NCBI GenBank assembly: GCA_021802085.1
Contig: JAKAAZ010000154.1
Span: forward strand, 1 to 8,798
DNA length: 8,798 nucleotides
Direction of reading: 5' to 3'
From: Acidobacteriota bacterium
GTDB lineage: Bacteria; Acidobacteriota; Terriglobia; Terriglobales; Acidobacteriaceae
The position numbers and the translations under genes were made by a program. This document shows, piece by piece, positions 7,514-8,798 of this stretch (within the stretch, counting starts at the first letter, position 1; every line of letters starts with the position of its first letter). Under the pieces are notes generated by a model, which was not told where the DNA came from, did not search any database, and was given only the letters and a program-made list of their open reading frames with translations.

Positions 7514-7589
7514 CTGACATTTCGCGGGTTGTCAGGATTCTGACTGACTCAATGAAGATCTGATCCTGACATGCAGACGGCTTGCCTGA
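7514..7589. promoter_or_regulatory. Candidate operator/leader region: CTGAC motif cluster with inverted repeat
   Basis: This lies 14-89 bp upstream of the symporter start. CTGAC occurs on the plus strand at 7514, 7540, 7544, 7566 and 7585, and its complement GTCAG at 7531: six copies in 76 bp. Two of them sit in a perfect 9-bp inverted repeat, TGTCAGGAT (7530-7538) and ATCCTGACA (7563-7571), separated by 24 bp. This could be a dimeric regulator site or a hairpin in the symporter leader RNA. No convincing -35/-10 pair was found nearby, so promoter placement is open. The rest of the 7501-7790 gap shows a TGGCCGT direct repeat (7707-7713, 7721-7727) and a T-run on the minus strand (7656-7661) without a proper stem, and nothing else recognisable. 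Confidence 0.4.
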
Positions 7590-7790
7590 CCTTCGTCTGG
7601 TTCATTGCATTTCAGAAACCCCTCTTCAACATCGAAAGACGTCTGAGATCCCTTCAAAAAACCGGCCCCCATTCCGCTCATGCTCCGACAATGATTGCGT
7701 CATGAATGGCCGTGCATCCCTGGCCGTCCCATTCTTGATCCCATTGAGACCGGATTGTGGAAGTGAACACAAGCTCTTCGCCTGAGTCGC

Positions 7791-8798
7791 TCACACCTCC
7801 ATCAACACCGCTGCGGATCGTGCGGGTATCCTTATCCGGTTCCGACATGGCATTGGCTCCGGATCTTCCGGTGTAACGACAGCCGTCCTCTTCGGATATG
7901 GAAGCTTCACCGTAGCAGTGATTTCCTTATCCACCAGCGTATTTACGACAACGACAGCGCGCTTGTCCTTTTCTCTCCCGAAAACCGTGTATTGAAAAGG
8001 TCCGTCTGCACTCACATCCGCACCAACAGTATCACGAAATTCCGCATCCCATAACCAGGCCTTATACCGGTTGCGCAGAGCGTCTATTTTCTTGCCGTAG
8101 GCAAGTGTCAATGGAAAATCGTTCAAGGAACCCTTGAAGTTATATGGCTCATAACTGATAATGTAACGATTTAATAAGATTTGATTTAACATTTCTCGAT
8201 CGTCAAACCCCGTGACAGCGACCATCAGGGGAGCATGCGGATCGATGTAACGAACCACCGGTCTGGAGCTCCCGTTAATCCGGAAGTACGATACTGCATA
8301 GTACTGCATCAGCCAGTCTTGCGGTCCCTCGCCGGCGAAGATGAAATCAGGATCATGCTTGTTTGCAGCAGCCCTCAGCTGGTGAGCCATGGGAAGATCC
8401 CCGGCGTAAATATAACCCGGTGGAGTATATCCGTGGTCAGGACTGAATGTATACTCGACGGGGCCGTGATGGCACACCTCGTCGTAGAGCCAACCGGGCG
8501 CGCCGAGCTTCAGGATATTCTCAAACTGTCTCGTGGCAATATCTCTATAAGTTGCACAGTTGAAATCCATTACCTCTCTCAAATGATTGCTGACGCCTGC
8601 TAATTGAGTCGGAGTTATATAACTGTATCCATTTTGCCGATAGGGTATCCCGAAAGGATCGGTGCAGGAATATTGGTACAACTCCTGCCTAAACCCGCTT
8701 GTGGTCATATCCGCCCAATTCAATTTTCCAAAGAGGATCAGCTTTACTCCCTTATGCCTTCCATAGGCAATGGCATCATGTAGTTCACGCCAGCTCCC
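7791..8798 (-). CDS. Glycoside-hydrolase-like protein, N-terminus beyond the right edge
   Basis: The frame is open from the TGA stop at 7791 to the last base, giving 335 residues that begin G-S-W-R-E-L-H-D-A-I. The TTG at 8723 is an internal Leu codon, not a start. Numbering from the edge, V-K-L-I-L-F-G-K-L-N-W-A-D at 18-30 looks like a TIM-barrel strand and loop. G-W-L-Y-D106-E107-V-C-H-H and F-I-F-A-G-E157-G are strand-end acidic residues in positions expected for a nucleophile and acid/base. Y-E-P-Y-N-F-K-G (216-223) and W-L-W-D-A-E-F-R-D (248-256) close the barrel. From about 268 to the end a beta-sandwich follows (Y-T-V-F-G-R-E; A-V-V-V-V-N-T; I-P-A-R-S-A-A-V-L). This architecture resembles uncharacterised hydrolase-like families such as DUF6259, an assignment made from memory. 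The substrate is unknown. Base composition is clearly more AT-rich than in the glycosyltransferase operon. Confidence 0.7.
   Translation of the reverse strand, partial: GSWRELHDAIAYGRHKGVKLILFGKLNWADMTTSGFRQELYQYSCTDPFGIPYRQNGYSYITPTQLAGVSNHLREVMDFNCATYRDIATRQFENILKLGAPGWLYDEVCHHGPVEYTFSPDHGYTPPGYIYAGDLPMAHQLRAAANKHDPDFIFAGEGPQDWLMQYYAVSYFRINGSSRPVVRYIDPHAPLMVAVTGFDDREMLNQILLNRYIISYEPYNFKGSLNDFPLTLAYGKKIDALRNRYKAWLWDAEFRDTVGADVSADGPFQYTVFGREKDKRAVVVVNTLVDKEITATVKLPYPKRTAVVTPEDPEPMPCRNRIRIPARSAAVLMEV

Noticed and set aside
7503..7520. Five-codon leader frame M-S-D-E-E overlapping the symporter SD
   Set aside because: It has no SD of its own and so short a frame is expected by chance; mentioned only because it spans the SD.
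7650..7730. Possible terminator after the hydrolase-like gene (minus-strand T-run at 7656-7661, GGCC repeats at 7707-7727)
   Set aside because: No stable stem directly precedes the T-run; the TGGCCGT copies are direct repeats whose only pairing is through the short GGCC core.

Overview
The window is a bacterial chromosome segment in which every supported gene lies on the minus strand, so genes are read from the right edge to the left. No plasmid, phage, IS, CRISPR, tRNA or rRNA signal was seen. The GC-rich coding style, the many GTG/TTG starts backed by Shine-Dalgarno (SD) sequences, and the protein types (polyprenyl-sugar glycosyltransferases, PF03706 membrane protein, SSS symporter, uncharacterised glycoside-hydrolase-like protein) suit a soil-type bacterium. 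Acidobacteriota is my best guess, but it is inferred from general resemblance only.

Right part (about 6040-8798). The 3' portion of a glycoside-hydrolase-like gene enters from the right edge; its reading frame stays open to base 8798, so its N-terminus is missing. After 290 bp comes a complete sodium:solute symporter gene. The leader in front of the symporter carries a dense cluster of CTGAC/GTCAG motifs and a 9-bp inverted repeat, a candidate operator or leader hairpin. The pair could serve carbohydrate breakdown and uptake, though the substrate is unknown.

Left part (1-5861). After a 178-bp gap comes a tight five-gene run: (1) a membrane-anchored family 2 glycosyltransferase of the polyprenyl-phosphate-sugar synthase type, (2) a PF03706-type multi-pass membrane protein, (3) a SAM-dependent methyltransferase with an N-terminal four-cysteine motif, (4) a soluble family 2 glycosyltransferase, and (5) a PMT_2/ArnT-like (GT39/GT83-type) membrane glycosyltransferase. 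The junctions are TAGTG, TAATG, a 38-bp overlap and a 36-bp gap. An ATGA junction at the left edge suggests a sixth gene outside the window.

Taken together, genes 1-5 read as a compact lipid-linked sugar route: charge a sugar onto a polyprenyl phosphate, possibly move it across the membrane, transfer it outside the cytoplasmic membrane with the PMT_2 enzyme, and add a further sugar and a methyl group to some acceptor. The individual families are recognisable. The combination, the acceptor and the role of the PF03706 protein are inference. I see no clear evidence of a wholly new type of system.
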